A DNA stretch of 49,600 nt from Spartobacteria bacterium. GTDB lineage: Bacteria > Verrucomicrobiota > Verrucomicrobiia > Chthoniobacterales > UBA10450. Where the stretch lies: NCBI GenBank assembly GCA_003134785.1, contig PLCN01000006.1:1-49600 (forward strand), given 5' to 3'. How positions within the stretch are numbered: position 1 is the first letter of the stretch; the number at the start of each line of letters is the position of its first letter. The notes beneath the pieces were generated by a model. That model did no database searches, had not been told where the DNA came from, and saw only the letters and a program-made list of their open reading frames with translations. Position numbers and translations under genes: made by a program. Of this stretch, positions 36,366 to 44,452 are shown piece by piece.

Positions 36366-37436
36366 GTCGTCTTGATATTGGCGTTCCTGTGGGGGTTCGT
36401 CGCTTATTGGATGTCGAGTAATGACTGTGACCGCGAAACCGGTGCTCCGGTCAATCCTATGAAAGCCATCGTTCATTGTGAGTATGGTGGACCCGAAGTT
36501 CTGAGGTTGGCAGACGTTGAGAAGCCGGTGCCGACAGACAACCAGGTCCTCGTGAAGGTTCACGCGGCTTCCTTGAATCCGCTGGACCTGACAATTCGCG
36601 GGCCGTTATTAATCCGCCCGATCCTGGGGATGCGTAAACCGAAAGATACTCGGCTAGGCGTCGACTATGCAGGCACAGTTGAAGTCGTCGGCAAGAATGT
36701 GACCCAGTTCAAGCCTGGCGACGAAGTGTTCGGTGGAAAGAACGGAGCCATGTCCGAGTATGTATGCGTCCTGCCCGACCGCGCGGTCACGCTTAAACCC
36801 GCTAACGTGACGTTTGAGCAGGCGGCTTCTGTCCCGGTAGCAGCAATCACCGCGCTCCAGGGCCTTCGCGACAAGGGAAAAATCAAGGCCGGACAGAAGG
36901 TCCTCGTCAATGGCGCATCGGGAGGCGTGGGCACCTTTGCCGTGCAGATAGCGAAATCGTTCGGTACGGAAGTCACTGCCGTCTGCAGCACGCGGAATGT
37001 CGACATGGTTCGATCGATCGGCGCAGACCATGTGATCGACTACACGAAGGAAGACTTCACGCAAACCGATCAGCGGTATGACTTGATCTTTGACCTGGTC
37101 GGGAACCATTCGTTCTCCGAGCGCCGGCGGATTCTGACTCCGAATGGCATCTGTGTCATGGCCGGGCTTGGGGGAGCAGGGTGGCACGATGGTATGGCGG
37201 GGCGCCTCCTTGGTGAGCTCAATGCCTACCTGGGATCCTGGTTCGTGAACCAGAAGTTCATCGCCTATATCGCCGAATTCAACAAGGCGGACATGGCTAT
37301 CCTTGCTGACCTGATGCAGAATGGTAAGATCACTCCCGTCATCGATAAGACCTACAAGTGGAACGATGTCCCGGCCGCTCTCAGCTACCTGGAAACAGGC
37401 CACGCCCGGGGAAAAATAGTGATTACTGTGAACTAG
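36321..37436 (+). CDS. Membrane-anchored MDR oxidoreductase, copy 3
   Basis: 371 aa from ATG at 36321. Its first 14 codons are nearly identical to copy 1 (MKIKRILKWTGRALL). Helix VVLILAFLWGFVAYW, then MSSNDCDRETGAPVNP and MKAIVHCEYGGPEVLRL. The MDR core is complete: LGVDYAGTVEVVGKNVTQF, VLVNGASGGVGTFAVQIAKS, CSTRNVDMVRSIGADHVIDY and a C-terminal YLETGHARGKIVITVN. No zinc ligand set. Its Cys pair (NDC and HCEYG) matches copies 1 and 2. It is followed after 29 bp by the fused copy. Confidence 0.87.
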   Translation: MKIKRILKWTGRALLVVLILAFLWGFVAYWMSSNDCDRETGAPVNPMKAIVHCEYGGPEVLRLADVEKPVPTDNQVLVKVHAASLNPLDLTIRGPLLIRPILGMRKPKDTRLGVDYAGTVEVVGKNVTQFKPGDEVFGGKNGAMSEYVCVLPDRAVTLKPANVTFEQAASVPVAAITALQGLRDKGKIKAGQKVLVNGASGGVGTFAVQIAKSFGTEVTAVCSTRNVDMVRSIGADHVIDYTKEDFTQTDQRYDLIFDLVGNHSFSERRRILTPNGICVMAGLGGAGWHDGMAGRLLGELNAYLGSWFVNQKFIAYIAEFNKADMAILADLMQNGKITPVIDKTYKWNDVPAALSYLETGHARGKIVITVN

Positions 37437-37465
37437 GTCAAACCCGACTGCCGAAACGGAGACAC

Positions 37466-39718
37466 ATGGACTCAGTCAAGAAACAAGCGCGGTTCGCGGG
37501 GCTCCTCTACCTGTTGGCCTGCCTTCCCGCTCCCTTTGCCCTGCTTTATGTTCCCGGTAAGCTAATTGTGCCGGGAGATCCAACCGCTACGGCTGCTCAT
37601 CTCCGAGCTTCTGAGACCCTTCTTCGCCTCGGCATGGCGGGCGAATTGATCAATGCGGTCGCCTTTATCTTCGTGGTTTTCGCGCTCTACCGGTTGCTCA
37701 AGGATGTGAACAAGCACCAGGCCGCCGTCATGGTGACCTTGTTTGTAGTTTCCGTTCCTATTTCATTTTTCAATGTCCTCAACGACGTGGCCGCGTTGCT
37801 CGTGGCTAATGGGACCGGTTACCTGTCCGCATTCGAACAGAGCCAGCTGGACGCGCTGGCTTACCTGTTCCTGCGTTTGCATAGCCATGGTTTTCTCGTT
37901 GCTCAAATCTTCTGGGGCCTTTGGCTGTTCCCGTTCGGACTCCTTGTTATTCGGTCCGGTTTCATCCCCCGCGTCCTGGGGTTCCTGCTGATCATAGCCT
38001 GCTTCGGCTACCTCGCGGCCAGTTTCACGTCCCTGCTTCTCCCTCGGTATGGACATCTTGTCTCCAGCGTCGCGATGATTGCTGAGGGCCTGGGAGAATT
38101 ATCCACCGTGCTCTGGTTGCTCATCTGGGGGGCGAAAGCGCCGCCAGTAACAGGCAATCCGTTATTGCCAGCGCTGCCTGAGTTTCAGATCATTATTCCA
38201 ATCGTCGCTCTTATGAAAACACACCTGCAAATCCTTGCCATCACCTCCTGCTTTCTGTTTACTAAGGCAGGATGGGCTCAGACACCAAATCCAAGTCCTA
38301 CTCCAGCCCCACGGATGAAAGCCATTGTCTATAGCGACTTTGGTTCACCCGACGTCCTGCGGCTTGAAGAAATCGAAAAGCCTGTTCCTTTGGACAATCA
38401 ACTCCTGATCAGAGTGCGTGGAGCTTCGGTCAATCCACTCGACTGGCATTACATGGAAGGCACGCCCTACCTCGGTCGCCTGGTAGAGTTTGGGCTCCTC
38501 AAACCAAAGGTCACGCGATTAGGCGTTGACTACGCGGGGACGGTTGAAGCGGTGGGCAAGAACGTAACGCAGTTCAAACCGGGCGATGAGGTCTACGGAA
38601 ATCGTTTTGGCGCTTTTGCCGAGTATGTAGTTGCTTCGGAAAAGGCATTGGCCTTGAAACCGGCTAACCTGACTTTCGAGCAGGCGGCTTCAGTGCCTGT
38701 GGCGGCAGTCACCGCATTGCAGGCTCTTCGCGACAAGGGACACGTGCAGCCGGGGCAGAAGGTCTTGATTAACGGAGCCTCGGGAGGCGTGGGTACCTTC
38801 GCGGTGCAGATCGCCAAGTCGTTCGGCGCGGAGGTGACCGGTGTCTGTAGTGGCAGGAATGCGGAGATGGTTCGTTCAATCGGCGCGGATCACGTCATTG
38901 ATTACACGAAAGAGGATTTCACAAAAAGCGACCAGCGTTACGACCTGATTATCGATAACGTTGGGAATCGCTCGTTGTTGGAATGCCACCGCGTCTTAAA
39001 TCCAAGGGGGATAGAAGTCATAATTGGAGGCGGAGGAGTAAACGACGGACGCTGGACCGGTCCGCTGGTTGGTGTGCTAAAAATGCTGGGGCTGAAACCG
39101 TTCGTGACCCAGGAGATGAGCATGATGCTCGCGGAAATGAACAACAAGGACCTCACCATCCTGGCCGATCTCATCCAGACCGGAAAGGTGAAACCGGTTA
39201 TCGACAGGACCTATCCGTTCAGTCAGCTCCCCGAGGCTCTCCGATACCTGGAAGAAGGGCACGCCCGGGGAAAAGTAGTAATAACTGTCGGAGATAACAA
39301 CGAAGCCTTGTCCGTTAGTCCCAAAGTCGCCGCGACCTCAGCTAGCTCTCCCCCACCTGCTTTCGTTGCTTCTGTGCTCATCGGCGTCCCCCTTGCCGTG
39401 TTAATCCTGCCGATTGTAGTCGCATTCGTTCTCAATCGTCGTTTCCGGCAGCGTAATCCAGACAAGCGGGGCTACAGGTGGGGCTACTACTTTAGCATTA
39501 TGTCGTTCATCCACGGCCTTGGTCTCGGCGCCTTCCTTGAATCCGGCGCCACGGCCGTGATCGTCTGCGGCCTCATTTACGCGGTCCTCGCCTGGTTCTT
39601 CGCCCAGCGTTGCCACTGGGCTTGGATCGCGCTGACAATCTTGAGCTTCAACCCTATCGCGTGGATCATCAATGCTATCTACCTTCGGAAGCGCTGGGCG
39701 GAAGGCTCCGTCTCATAA
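37466..39718 (+). CDS. DUF4386 - signal-like segment - MDR oxidoreductase - membrane tail fusion
   Basis: 750 aa from ATG at 37466. Residues 1 to about 225 are a third DUF4386 domain (MDSVKKQARFAGLLYLL, YVPGKLIVPGDPTATAAHLR). Then at residue 250 begins MKTHLQILAITSCFLFTKAG and WAQTPNPSPTPAPR, which on its own would be a perfect signal peptide. The MDR domain follows from 284 (MKAIVYSDFGSPDVLRLEEI) to about 609 with VLINGASGGVGTFAVQIAKS. A further four-helix tail (from FVASVLIGVPLAVLILPIVV) ends the protein. No stop separates the parts. It is either a true fusion made by losing a stop, or two cistrons with internal start at 38213, where no ribosome binding site is seen. The Cys pair of copies 1-3 is absent in this one (YSDFG). 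Confidence 0.83.
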   Translation: MDSVKKQARFAGLLYLLACLPAPFALLYVPGKLIVPGDPTATAAHLRASETLLRLGMAGELINAVAFIFVVFALYRLLKDVNKHQAAVMVTLFVVSVPISFFNVLNDVAALLVANGTGYLSAFEQSQLDALAYLFLRLHSHGFLVAQIFWGLWLFPFGLLVIRSGFIPRVLGFLLIIACFGYLAASFTSLLLPRYGHLVSSVAMIAEGLGELSTVLWLLIWGAKAPPVTGNPLLPALPEFQIIIPIVALMKTHLQILAITSCFLFTKAGWAQTPNPSPTPAPRMKAIVYSDFGSPDVLRLEEIEKPVPLDNQLLIRVRGASVNPLDWHYMEGTPYLGRLVEFGLLKPKVTRLGVDYAGTVEAVGKNVTQFKPGDEVYGNRFGAFAEYVVASEKALALKPANLTFEQAASVPVAAVTALQALRDKGHVQPGQKVLINGASGGVGTFAVQIAKSFGAEVTGVCSGRNAEMVRSIGADHVIDYTKEDFTKSDQRYDLIIDNVGNRSLLECHRVLNPRGIEVIIGGGGVNDGRWTGPLVGVLKMLGLKPFVTQEMSMMLAEMNNKDLTILADLIQTGKVKPVIDRTYPFSQLPEALRYLEEGHARGKVVITVGDNNEALSVSPKVAATSASSPPPAFVASVLIGVPLAVLILPIVVAFVLNRRFRQRNPDKRGYRWGYYFSIMSFIHGLGLGAFLESGATAVIVCGLIYAVLAWFFAQRCHWAWIALTILSFNPIAWIINAIYLRKRWAEGSVS

Positions 39719-39736
39719 TGATATCCCACGCTGTAG

Positions 39737-39824
39737 TCACGGCGCTCTGTCGCCGTGATTTTGTAGGGCGTCTGTGTCAGACGCCGGATTTGATTAGCCC
39801 GCCGTCTCACAGAGACGGCCTACA
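39737..39824. repeat. REP-like cluster of three hairpins
   Basis: Three perfect small palindromes follow each other: TCACGGCG/CGCCGTGA (39737-39758), GGCGTCTG/CAGACGCC (39767-39785) and GCCGTCTC/GAGACGGC (39801-39819). The last two also form one larger inverted repeat bounded by TGTAGG (39762) and CCTACA (to 39824). It lies between the fusion gene and the rhomboid gene, and may also act as a terminator. Such hairpin clusters are commonly dispersed repeats in Verrucomicrobiota. Confidence 0.7.
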
Positions 39825-40643
39825 ATGTTTGGATTGATGAAAAAAGAGGCACACTTGCCCTCACCACCCGTGTCTGATCTTGTTCGCGTTAGGTATCCAT
39901 TACACTCAAGCCCTATGCGCACCTATCTCGGATCGGTAGCCATCTTCTGCGTTATGAGCACGACGTTCCTCCTGGAACTTGCGAGAAATGCGGCCGGAAA
40001 TGATGCGCGTCTCCTTGGCCTCGGCGCTCTACCCGATAGCGGTCAGATTCATTACGAATACTGGCGTCTGCTCACGGCCGGGTTCTTACATTACGATCTC
40101 ACACATTTCGCGCTCAATACTCTTCTCTTGCTCTTGGTCGGACCCGTTGTCGAACTCCGCGCTGGGACCACGTCGCTCCTCCTTATCTTTCTGGGCGGTT
40201 CGGTGGCGAGCTGCGCAGGGATCCTCATGAAACATCTTTTCTGGCCTTCGCAGGGCGTCTCGCTCGGCGCGTCGGGCGGACTATTTGCCCTCCTGGGGGC
40301 CGGGCTCGTGTTGGTCTTCAGGCTTTCCTCACAAAGTCGCTTGGTTCGACTCCGTCTCCTGGTCCCGCTCTTCTTGGGACTAACCTACTCAGTGTTACCA
40401 CGCGTTACCATGATCGGGCATGTCGTAGGCTTGGTTGTCGGGACCGCAGTTGCACTCGCGCTCCCTTTGAATGCAGCCTCGCCGGTGCTCGCCGGTGCTC
40501 GCCGGTGCTCGTGCCTCGAGTTCCAGATGAACGGCATCCTTACATCTCTGCGCCAGCGCGCCGTCAACGTGAAGCCGGACGAGCTGCGCGCGCTCGGCCT
40601 CGCCTTCGTTTTCAACTTCGTCGTCCTCGGGAGTTATTCATGA
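39825..40643 (+). CDS. Rhomboid-family intramembrane serine protease with foreign C-terminal tail
   Basis: 272 aa if started at ATG 39825, which directly follows the REP element; ATG at 39837 or 39915 (MRTYLGSVAIF) may be the true start. Six helices. The active site GASGGLFALLG has Ser150 and the late helix GHVVGLVVG has His199; FLHYDLTHFALN is the family's HxxxN-type helix-2 motif. It cleaves membrane proteins; substrate unknown. The domain ends near residue 215. The last 50 residues come from a 10-bp triple repeat and the beginning of an MFS gene (MNGILTSLRQRAVNVKPDEL), so the natural stop appears lost. Its stop overlaps the next gene as ATGA. Confidence 0.8.
   Translation: MFGLMKKEAHLPSPPVSDLVRVRYPLHSSPMRTYLGSVAIFCVMSTTFLLELARNAAGNDARLLGLGALPDSGQIHYEYWRLLTAGFLHYDLTHFALNTLLLLLVGPVVELRAGTTSLLLIFLGGSVASCAGILMKHLFWPSQGVSLGASGGLFALLGAGLVLVFRLSSQSRLVRLRLLVPLFLGLTYSVLPRVTMIGHVVGLVVGTAVALALPLNAASPVLAGARRCSCLEFQMNGILTSLRQRAVNVKPDELRALGLAFVFNFVVLGSYS
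40481..40510 (+). repeat. Three tandem copies of a 10-bp unit
   Basis: GCCGGTGCTC is repeated three times without gaps. Because 10 is not a multiple of 3, each gain or loss of a unit shifts the reading frame of the rhomboid tail. Confidence 0.95.
40528..40643 (+). pseudogene. 5' stump of a second Npt/MFS-type carrier gene
   Basis: From the ATG at 40528 the frame reads MNGILTSLRQRAVNVKPDEL then RALGLAFVFNFVVLGSYS. This matches the start of the intact carrier that follows (VVAIEPREMRSIAWSWLYFF). It is cut where 'YFVLRPIRD' would be expected and joined to the start of the intact gene. It is now read as the tail of the rhomboid frame. I infer a deletion inside a tandem pair of carrier genes. Confidence 0.65.
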
Positions 40644-42079
40644 GCGTGAACGACGACGATGCGGACGAAGCGCAGACCGGAGCGTTTATGCGCGCACTGC
40701 AGCGCGTCGTGGCCATCGAACCGCGGGAGATGCGCTCAATCGCGTGGTCGTGGCTTTATTTCTTCAGCCTGCTCGCGAGCACGTTCGTGCTGCGACCGCT
40801 GCGCGACTCGATGGGGTTGAACGGCGGCGCCGATAAATACCCGTGGCTTTTCACAGGGACGCTCGTCGCCATGGTGGTCGTCAGTCCGCCCTTCGCGCTG
40901 CTCGTGACGAAACTGCCACGCAAGCGGTTCATCCCAATCGTCTACCGAGTTTCGATCGCGTGTCTGCTCGCGTTCTGGCTGGCGCTCAAGTTCCTGCCGG
41001 AGAGCAGCAAGCTCGCGGCAGCCTACACGTTCTTCATTTGGTTCAGCGTGTTCAACCTTTTCGTCGTGTCCGTGTTCCGCGGGTTCATGGCCGACATTTG
41101 GCGCCTCGACCAAGCCAAGCGGCTCTTCGGTTTCATCGGCGTCGGCGGAACGCTCGGCGCGCTGGCCGGCTCGAAGATCGCCAGCTTGCTCGCGAAGCCG
41201 ATCGGCAGTGTGAATCTGCTTTTTCTCTCGATCGTCCTGCTCGAGGTCGCGGTCTTCAGTGTGCGCCGTCTCGTCGTCATCCATCGCATCGATGCGGCGC
41301 CAACTGGACAAAACGCCCCGCCGCCGGCGGCCATCTCGACGTCGGACATGTGGCGCGGCTTGAAGCTCATCGTCAGCCAAAGTTATCTGCGCTGGATCGC
41401 AAGCTACACCTTCATGTACGGGCTGGTCGGAACGTTCCTCTATTACCAACAGGGCAAGCTCGTCGATCTCACCATTCACGATCGCGACCTGCGCACTCAG
41501 TACTTCGCCAACATCGAGTTCTGGGTGCAGCTCGGCACGGTGCTCATCCAACTCCTGCTGACGGCCCGCCTGATCCGTTGGTTCGGCATTACCTTCGCGC
41601 TGATCTCGCAGCCGGCGATCGCGGTGCTCGGATGGATCGCACTGTCGCTGGCGATGATCTACGGGCCCTGGCTCGGGGCGCGCGGTATCACCGTGGGCCA
41701 GCTCGCGCCGGAGTTGGCCGTCCTCGCGGGCGTGCAAATCCTGCTCCGCATCAGTAACTTTGCCACCGCGCAACCGGCGCGCGAAGCTCTCTACACCGTC
41801 GTCGAGCGCGAGGTGAAGTATAAGTCGAAGAGCTTCGTCGACACCTTCATTTATCGCCTCGGCGATTGCCTCGGGGCCTGGGCGTTCATGGGCATCCAAG
41901 CCGTCGGTGCGACCCTCACGGCGATCGCGTTCCTGACCATTCCGATCGCGGGCGTGTGGGTCTTCGTGGGACGCACGCTCGGCCGCAAGCAGCGCGAGCT
42001 CACGGATGGAGCGCGAGCGAGTGCGAGCAACGTTGAGGTCGCTCTCGATCCGGCGGAGACGGAAGCGTCAACGCCGTAG
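40640..42079 (+). CDS. MFS carrier resembling Npt1/Npt2 nucleotide transporters
   Basis: 479 aa from ATG at 40640, overlapping the previous stop. Twelve hydrophobic helices are expected. AIEPREMRSIAWSWLYFFSL, then FVLRPLRDSMGLNGGADKYP and RISNFATAQPAREALYTVVE, then REVKYKSKSFVDTFIYR are hallmarks of the ATP/ADP-translocase-like MFS group found in free-living Verrucomicrobiota. The exact cargo is unclear; in intracellular bacteria relatives exchange ATP/ADP, while in soil bacteria function is untested. Remnants of two more copies are seen at 40528 and 48295. Confidence 0.8.
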   Translation: MSVNDDDADEAQTGAFMRALQRVVAIEPREMRSIAWSWLYFFSLLASTFVLRPLRDSMGLNGGADKYPWLFTGTLVAMVVVSPPFALLVTKLPRKRFIPIVYRVSIACLLAFWLALKFLPESSKLAAAYTFFIWFSVFNLFVVSVFRGFMADIWRLDQAKRLFGFIGVGGTLGALAGSKIASLLAKPIGSVNLLFLSIVLLEVAVFSVRRLVVIHRIDAAPTGQNAPPPAAISTSDMWRGLKLIVSQSYLRWIASYTFMYGLVGTFLYYQQGKLVDLTIHDRDLRTQYFANIEFWVQLGTVLIQLLLTARLIRWFGITFALISQPAIAVLGWIALSLAMIYGPWLGARGITVGQLAPELAVLAGVQILLRISNFATAQPAREALYTVVEREVKYKSKSFVDTFIYRLGDCLGAWAFMGIQAVGATLTAIAFLTIPIAGVWVFVGRTLGRKQRELTDGARASASNVEVALDPAETEASTP

Positions 42080-42353
42080 CCGTGAGAGCGCCAGCATCGC
42101 GGCACACGCGATCAGCCTCGTACGCGCAATCAGGTTTATGATTTGCGGCAGCTTCTGACGCGGGGGGCTTCGCGAACTCGAACGACCTATCCGTCAACAT
42201 CACCTTGAGCCACACCGATCTTATGCCATCGCAATAAATGATGATGCTGGAAGAGGGCCGTTCCGCCAGCGCCGTAAGATTTCTCAATTCTTTTTGTCTT
42301 GCTCGCGCGAACGATGGTCGTTAGACCGGATGGAAACGGCCGTCGTTTCTACC

Positions 42354-44312
42354 ATGAAAACAAAAAACAACATCAGCGTCGCAGCGTTATTATTTCTGCT
42401 TTGCGCATTCACGCGCGCCGAAGCGCAATTGAGTTACAGCGTTACCGACTTAGGAACTCTCGGTGGCACGACGAGCATAGCCAACGGCGCCGCCGGTCCG
42501 GGGCCCAACGCGGCCGGAATGATTGTCGGATCCTCGACCTTAAGTGACAACACCGAGCACGCATTCCTTTACGTCGGCGGCCAGATGTACGATCTCAACA
42601 CGTTGTGCGATCTTTCTCTGAGCGACTTCACGGTCCTGACGGTGGCGAAGACGATCAGCGACTCATGCCTCATTATTGGCGAGGGCGTTACGAATGCGGG
42701 TGAGAAACACGCCTTTTTGCTGACGCCCACGCCGATCGATGGCGGGCAATGGTCGTATGTTTGCTGTCAATGGGTTTGGATCCAGGAAGGTGGCGGCTGG
42801 TGGTGGGAAACGAGTTGCCATTGTTACAAGTGGCATGGCCCTCCCGGGAATCACCCGCCCTGTCCCCCCCAGCCCCCCCATTGCTGGTGGTGGCCCCTTC
42901 CCTGTCCGCCGGACTGCGGTTGCCCGCCGCCTCCTCCTCCGCCTAACTATTGCTGGTGCTGTATCAAAGGACACATCCTCCTGATCCCGCAGGAGGAATG
43001 CAAGGCCAAGGGTGGCCAATGTTACGCTTCCAAAGAAGAGGCGATCAAGAATTGCAAGCCCTGCTGGTGCTGCCTTGGCGAACGCGTGGTCCAGACCACG
43101 TGGGCCGACTGCCAGGCGAAGGGTGGTCAATGTTATGATTCGCCGGAACAAGCGAAGAAGAATTGTGGGAAGCTTTGCTGGATCTGCCTGGACGGAAAAG
43201 TCGTGCAGGTGACCGAGGCGCAGGCCCTGGAGAAACACGTCAAATGCTACCCGTCGCAGGACGAAGCGCGGCAGAATTGTGGGAACCTTTGCTGGGTTTG
43301 CCTCGACGGACAGGTCGTCCAGATTCCCGAGGCTGAGGCCAAGGCGAAAGGCCTTCGCTGTTACGCTTCCAAGGAAGAGGCGCAGAGGAACTGCGAACAG
43401 AAACTTTGCTGGGTTTGCATCGACCGACAGGCCGTTCAAATCCCCGAGGCTGAGGCCAAGGCGAAAGGCCTTCGCTGTTACGCTTCGAAGGAAGAGGCGC
43501 AGAGGAACTGTGAACAGAAACTTTGCTGGGTTTGCCTTGACGGAGAGTCCGTTCAGATCCCCGAGGCTGAGGCCAAGGCGAAAGGCCTTCGCTGTTACGC
43601 TTCCAGGGAAGAGGCGCAGAAGAACTGTGAACAGAAACTTTGCTGGGTCTGCCTTGACGGAAAAGTCGTTCAACTCACCGAGGCGCAAGCCAAGGAGAGA
43701 GGCGTTCAATGTTATGCCTCACAAAAAGAAGCGCAGAGGAATTGTATAAACAAACTTTGCTGGGTCTGCCTGGATGGAAAAGTCGCTCAGCTCACTGAGG
43801 CGCAGGCCAAGGCGAGAGGTCTTCCCTGTTATGCTTCCAAAGAAGAAGCGCAGAGGAATTGTGGAGGAAACACAGACACATCTTGCTGGGTCTGCATTAG
43901 CGGAAAAGTCATTCAGCTCACCGCGGCGCAGGCCCGGGCCAGAGGCGCTAAATGCTATGCTTCACAAGAAGAAGCGCAGCAGAATTGTAAACAGAAGACC
44001 GTTTGCTGGACCTGCGTTAGAGGAAAAGTCGTTCAGCTCACCGAGGCACGGGCCAGAGCCAGCGGGGCTCAATGCTATTCTTCCAGAGAAGAAGCGCAGC
44101 AGAATTGTAAACAGACTACAGACAAAACTTGCTGGACCTGCGTTAGCGGAAGAGTCGTTCAGCTCACCGCGGCGCAGGCCCGGGCCAGAGGCGTCCAATG
44201 TTATTCTTCCAGAGAAGAAGCGCAGCAGAATTGTCGTAGCGAAAAGCCGACGCCGCGGCCGCGAAGCACACCACCTCGGACCAATCGCCAACTACCGCCG
44301 GGACCTAGGTAA
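42354..44312 (+). CDS. Exported protein with HAF repeat and eleven CWxC cysteine repeats
   Basis: The start is set at ATG 42354 (652 aa), which begins a signal peptide (MKTKNNISVAALLFLLCAFT, cut after AEAQ); the frame is open 60 bp further upstream. Residues 31-110 hold HAF-type repeat sequence (TDLGTLGGTTSIANGAAGPG, GMIVGSS, EHAFLYVGG). Residues about 125-199 are Trp-, Cys- and Pro-rich (QEGGGWWWETSCHCYKWHG, HCWWWPLPCPPDCGCPPPPP). Then eleven tandem units of 35-42 aa follow from residue 200 to about 627. Each has CW-x-C, then VVQLTEAQA, then CY-x-S-x-EEAQ-x-NC, four Cys per unit. Units 4-6 are nearly identical in DNA, which shows recent amplification. The end is a Pro/Arg-rich tail. No family known to me. 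Confidence 0.85.
   Translation: MKTKNNISVAALLFLLCAFTRAEAQLSYSVTDLGTLGGTTSIANGAAGPGPNAAGMIVGSSTLSDNTEHAFLYVGGQMYDLNTLCDLSLSDFTVLTVAKTISDSCLIIGEGVTNAGEKHAFLLTPTPIDGGQWSYVCCQWVWIQEGGGWWWETSCHCYKWHGPPGNHPPCPPQPPHCWWWPLPCPPDCGCPPPPPPPNYCWCCIKGHILLIPQEECKAKGGQCYASKEEAIKNCKPCWCCLGERVVQTTWADCQAKGGQCYDSPEQAKKNCGKLCWICLDGKVVQVTEAQALEKHVKCYPSQDEARQNCGNLCWVCLDGQVVQIPEAEAKAKGLRCYASKEEAQRNCEQKLCWVCIDRQAVQIPEAEAKAKGLRCYASKEEAQRNCEQKLCWVCLDGESVQIPEAEAKAKGLRCYASREEAQKNCEQKLCWVCLDGKVVQLTEAQAKERGVQCYASQKEAQRNCINKLCWVCLDGKVAQLTEAQAKARGLPCYASKEEAQRNCGGNTDTSCWVCISGKVIQLTAAQARARGAKCYASQEEAQQNCKQKTVCWTCVRGKVVQLTEARARASGAQCYSSREEAQQNCKQTTDKTCWTCVSGRVVQLTAAQARARGVQCYSSREEAQQNCRSEKPTPRPRSTPPRTNRQLPPGPR
42951..44233 (+). 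repeat. Eleven coding tandem repeats of about 117 bp
   Basis: Unit starts (TGCTGG codons for Cys-Trp) recur from 42951 to about 44130; unit length is 111-126 bp. Units 4, 5 and 6 share long exact blocks such as GAGGCCAAGGCGAAAGGCCT. Length variation is in whole codons only and lies in the linkers between units (CGKL, CEQKL, CGGNTDTS, CKQTTDKT), while the Cys spacing within a unit is kept. Confidence 0.9.
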
Positions 44313-44452
44313 TGGGTTCGGCACAATCACCGTTCGTCCGCCATCTGCTTGCGCATGACAATGTGACTTCCAGATTGGCGCGACTTCGCAAATCCGTGTT
44401 CCGGAAGTATCTCGCAGACTTATTGGGCTGAAAGGACGCGTAGCTTAGGCAT
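44303..44452 (-). pseudogene. Degraded hicA toxin gene
   Basis: Reading from an ATG at 44452 (overlapping the hicB stop) gives MPKLRVLSAQ, then a TAA, then VCEILPEHGFAKSRQSGSHI and VMRKQMAD. Here one base has been lost, because TVIVP, expected next in HicA, lies in the neighbouring frame. Afterwards homology breaks up toward 44303, where the CWxC gene ends on the other strand. HicA is an mRNA interferase with a GSHxxx double-stranded-RNA-like fold; here the early stop, the frameshift and the missing 3' third make it non-functional. Confidence 0.75.

Noticed and set aside
40736-41899. 387-codon open frame antisense to the MFS carrier
   Set aside because: Composition is typical for antisense of a hydrophobic gene (Arg/Glu/Asp/His-rich) and the carrier frame shows clear family motifs.
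42663-43709. 348-codon antisense frame over the CWxC repeats
   Set aside because: A by-product of the repeat periodicity; the sense frame has a signal peptide and constant Cys spacing.
42951-44233. CRISPR-like array
   Set aside because: Repeats are coding, contiguous, 111-126 bp long and without unique spacers.
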